In this document: positions 63,552 to 64,000 of the stretch, piece after piece
Layout of the letters: every line of letters starts with the position of its first letter
Numbering within the stretch: the stretch's first letter is position 1
Source of the DNA: Meiothermus sp.
GTDB lineage: Bacteria > Deinococcota > Deinococci > Deinococcales > Thermaceae
Assembly (NCBI RefSeq): GCF_026004055.1
Contig: NZ_BPIJ01000001.1
Span: 682,001-746,000 of the forward strand
DNA: 64,000 nt
Direction: 5' to 3'
Program-made: the position numbers and the translations under genes
The notes under the pieces: model-generated
What the model saw: only the letters and a program-made list of their open reading frames with translations
The model's database searches: none
What the model was told of the DNA's origin: nothing

Positions 63552-63828
63552 TTACGCATCTTCTTTCAAGAGCACGCCCCACACCCAGAAGGAAGCGTTC
63601 TCAATCTCCCCTCGCCCCACAAACACCACCTCCGTACCCAGACTGGTCAGGGCGTAGCTCACCGACCGCCGTACCTTCCCCGTGGCCTTGCACCACCCCC
63701 CACTCCAGGCGCTCGGCTTGCTTTGCCCAAAAGCCTGCATCGTCTGGGGCAGGTAGGGGAAAGCCCCTCTCCGGTACGTCCACCCCTCCCCGTCCCGCAC
63801 CCGGCTCCACACCGCCTCGGTTTTTATA
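63552..63828 (-). pseudogene. 3' fragment of an unknown gene cut by element C
   Basis: Stop at 63552. The 90 or so residues leading to it (KTEAVWSRVRDGEGWTYRRGAFPYLPQTMQAFG ... EVVFVGRGEIENASFWVWGVLLKEDA) look like a genuine protein end, but upstream the frame runs straight into element C at 63827. The present start would lie within the repeat, so the native N-terminal part is lost or interrupted by the insertion. The family is not recognised. 63337-63551 shows no gene. Confidence 0.5.
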
Positions 63829-64000
63829 CCGGATTCAAAAAGATACTCTTCAAAACCAAAAACCCAGAGGCTATCTTTTTGAATCCTAGAGCACACCCCT
63901 CCCTGACGGTCGGCGAAAAAAACGTCTCCCTTCCAAGGGGCGGTATCGCCCTCCGCTACGCGGATAACTTCGGTCGGGTTAGTTCGCCACCATTCGGTGA
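63827..64000 (+). repeat. MITE-like element C, copy 3, runs off the window
   Basis: Starts TACCGGATTC after TTA (TNA-type flank) and continues almost identical to copies 1 and 2 until the window ends, about 20 bases short of the expected right end. Confidence 0.8.

Overview
The window is GC-rich, compact bacterial chromosome. The gene set points to the Thermaceae (Deinococcota), most likely Meiothermus or a close relative. The evidence is an rpoB-rpoC pair of Thermus size and layout, an aspartokinase with an internal second start, a lone SpoVS, a stand-alone RAM protein, a Thermus-type proline-iminopeptidase-like hydrolase, many genes starting at or near the transcript 5' end, and many short palindromic repeats. 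Genus is inferred from protein character only; no 16S rRNA gene is present.

Layout. 1-3967: exported redox cluster (beta-rich protein cut by the window edge, YceI, pentaheme cytochrome c, Tat-exported Rieske lipoprotein with Ig-like repeats). 4309-6878 (-): OmpR-type regulator, histidine kinase and a Tat-exported Lys/Glu-rich protein in overlapping order. 7122-8497 (-): BtuF-like protein and CoaE. 8584-9075: CAP-domain lipoprotein. 9082-14770 (-): RNase R, class-III aminotransferase, phosphoribosyltransferase, aspartokinase. 14890-17531 (+): cupin, two crotonase-fold enzymes, RuvA. 17991-24773 (-): HAD hydrolase, protoglobin, glutamate synthase. 25060-26546 (+): SpoVS and a membrane Zn protease. 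tRNA-Leu and tRNA-His lie at 26591-26823 (-). 27613-29342 (+): TetR and Crp/Fnr regulators. 29343-32592 (-): cytochrome P460, TenA, alpha/beta hydrolase, small protein, class II aldolase. 32743-40766 (-): rpoB-rpoC. 41347-48055: acetyl-CoA synthetase, divergent from an IclR-ACS fusion that is followed by a third ACS-like gene. 48595-50469 (+): Wzz-like protein. 50433-54316 (-): trp leader-trpB-trpA-DNA methyltransferase-MBL hydrolase. 54426-63336: M29 aminopeptidase, RecX, metallophosphoesterase, RAM protein, CPBP protease, isocitrate dehydrogenase, a small membrane protein/unknown pair, Ppx/GppA-HD. The right edge holds a gene fragment cut by a repeat.

The most unusual items are as follows. 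(1) A single uninterrupted reading frame (43440-46103) joins a complete IclR-type DNA-binding and effector-binding regulator to a full-length acetyl-CoA-synthetase-like enzyme, divergent from a conventional acs gene. The enzyme half keeps its P-loop and catalytic lysine but departs from ACS in several substrate-site motifs, which suggests a transcription factor with a built-in acyl-CoA or acyl-adenylate sensing module. (2) A classical trp attenuator precedes trpBA: a 21-codon leader with four Trp codons followed by a hairpin with a T tract. The trp operon then runs on into a solitary DNA methyltransferase. (3) At least six families of small palindromic elements occupy nearly all the long intergenic spaces. 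Two share the same terminal inverted repeat and appear to target TA; four genes take their stop codon from an element end; elsewhere the elements are stacked inside one another.

Several promoters fit a TTGACR-N17-TAnnnT pattern. Some put the start codon about 5-10 nt after the -10 box, meaning leaderless or near-leaderless mRNA.
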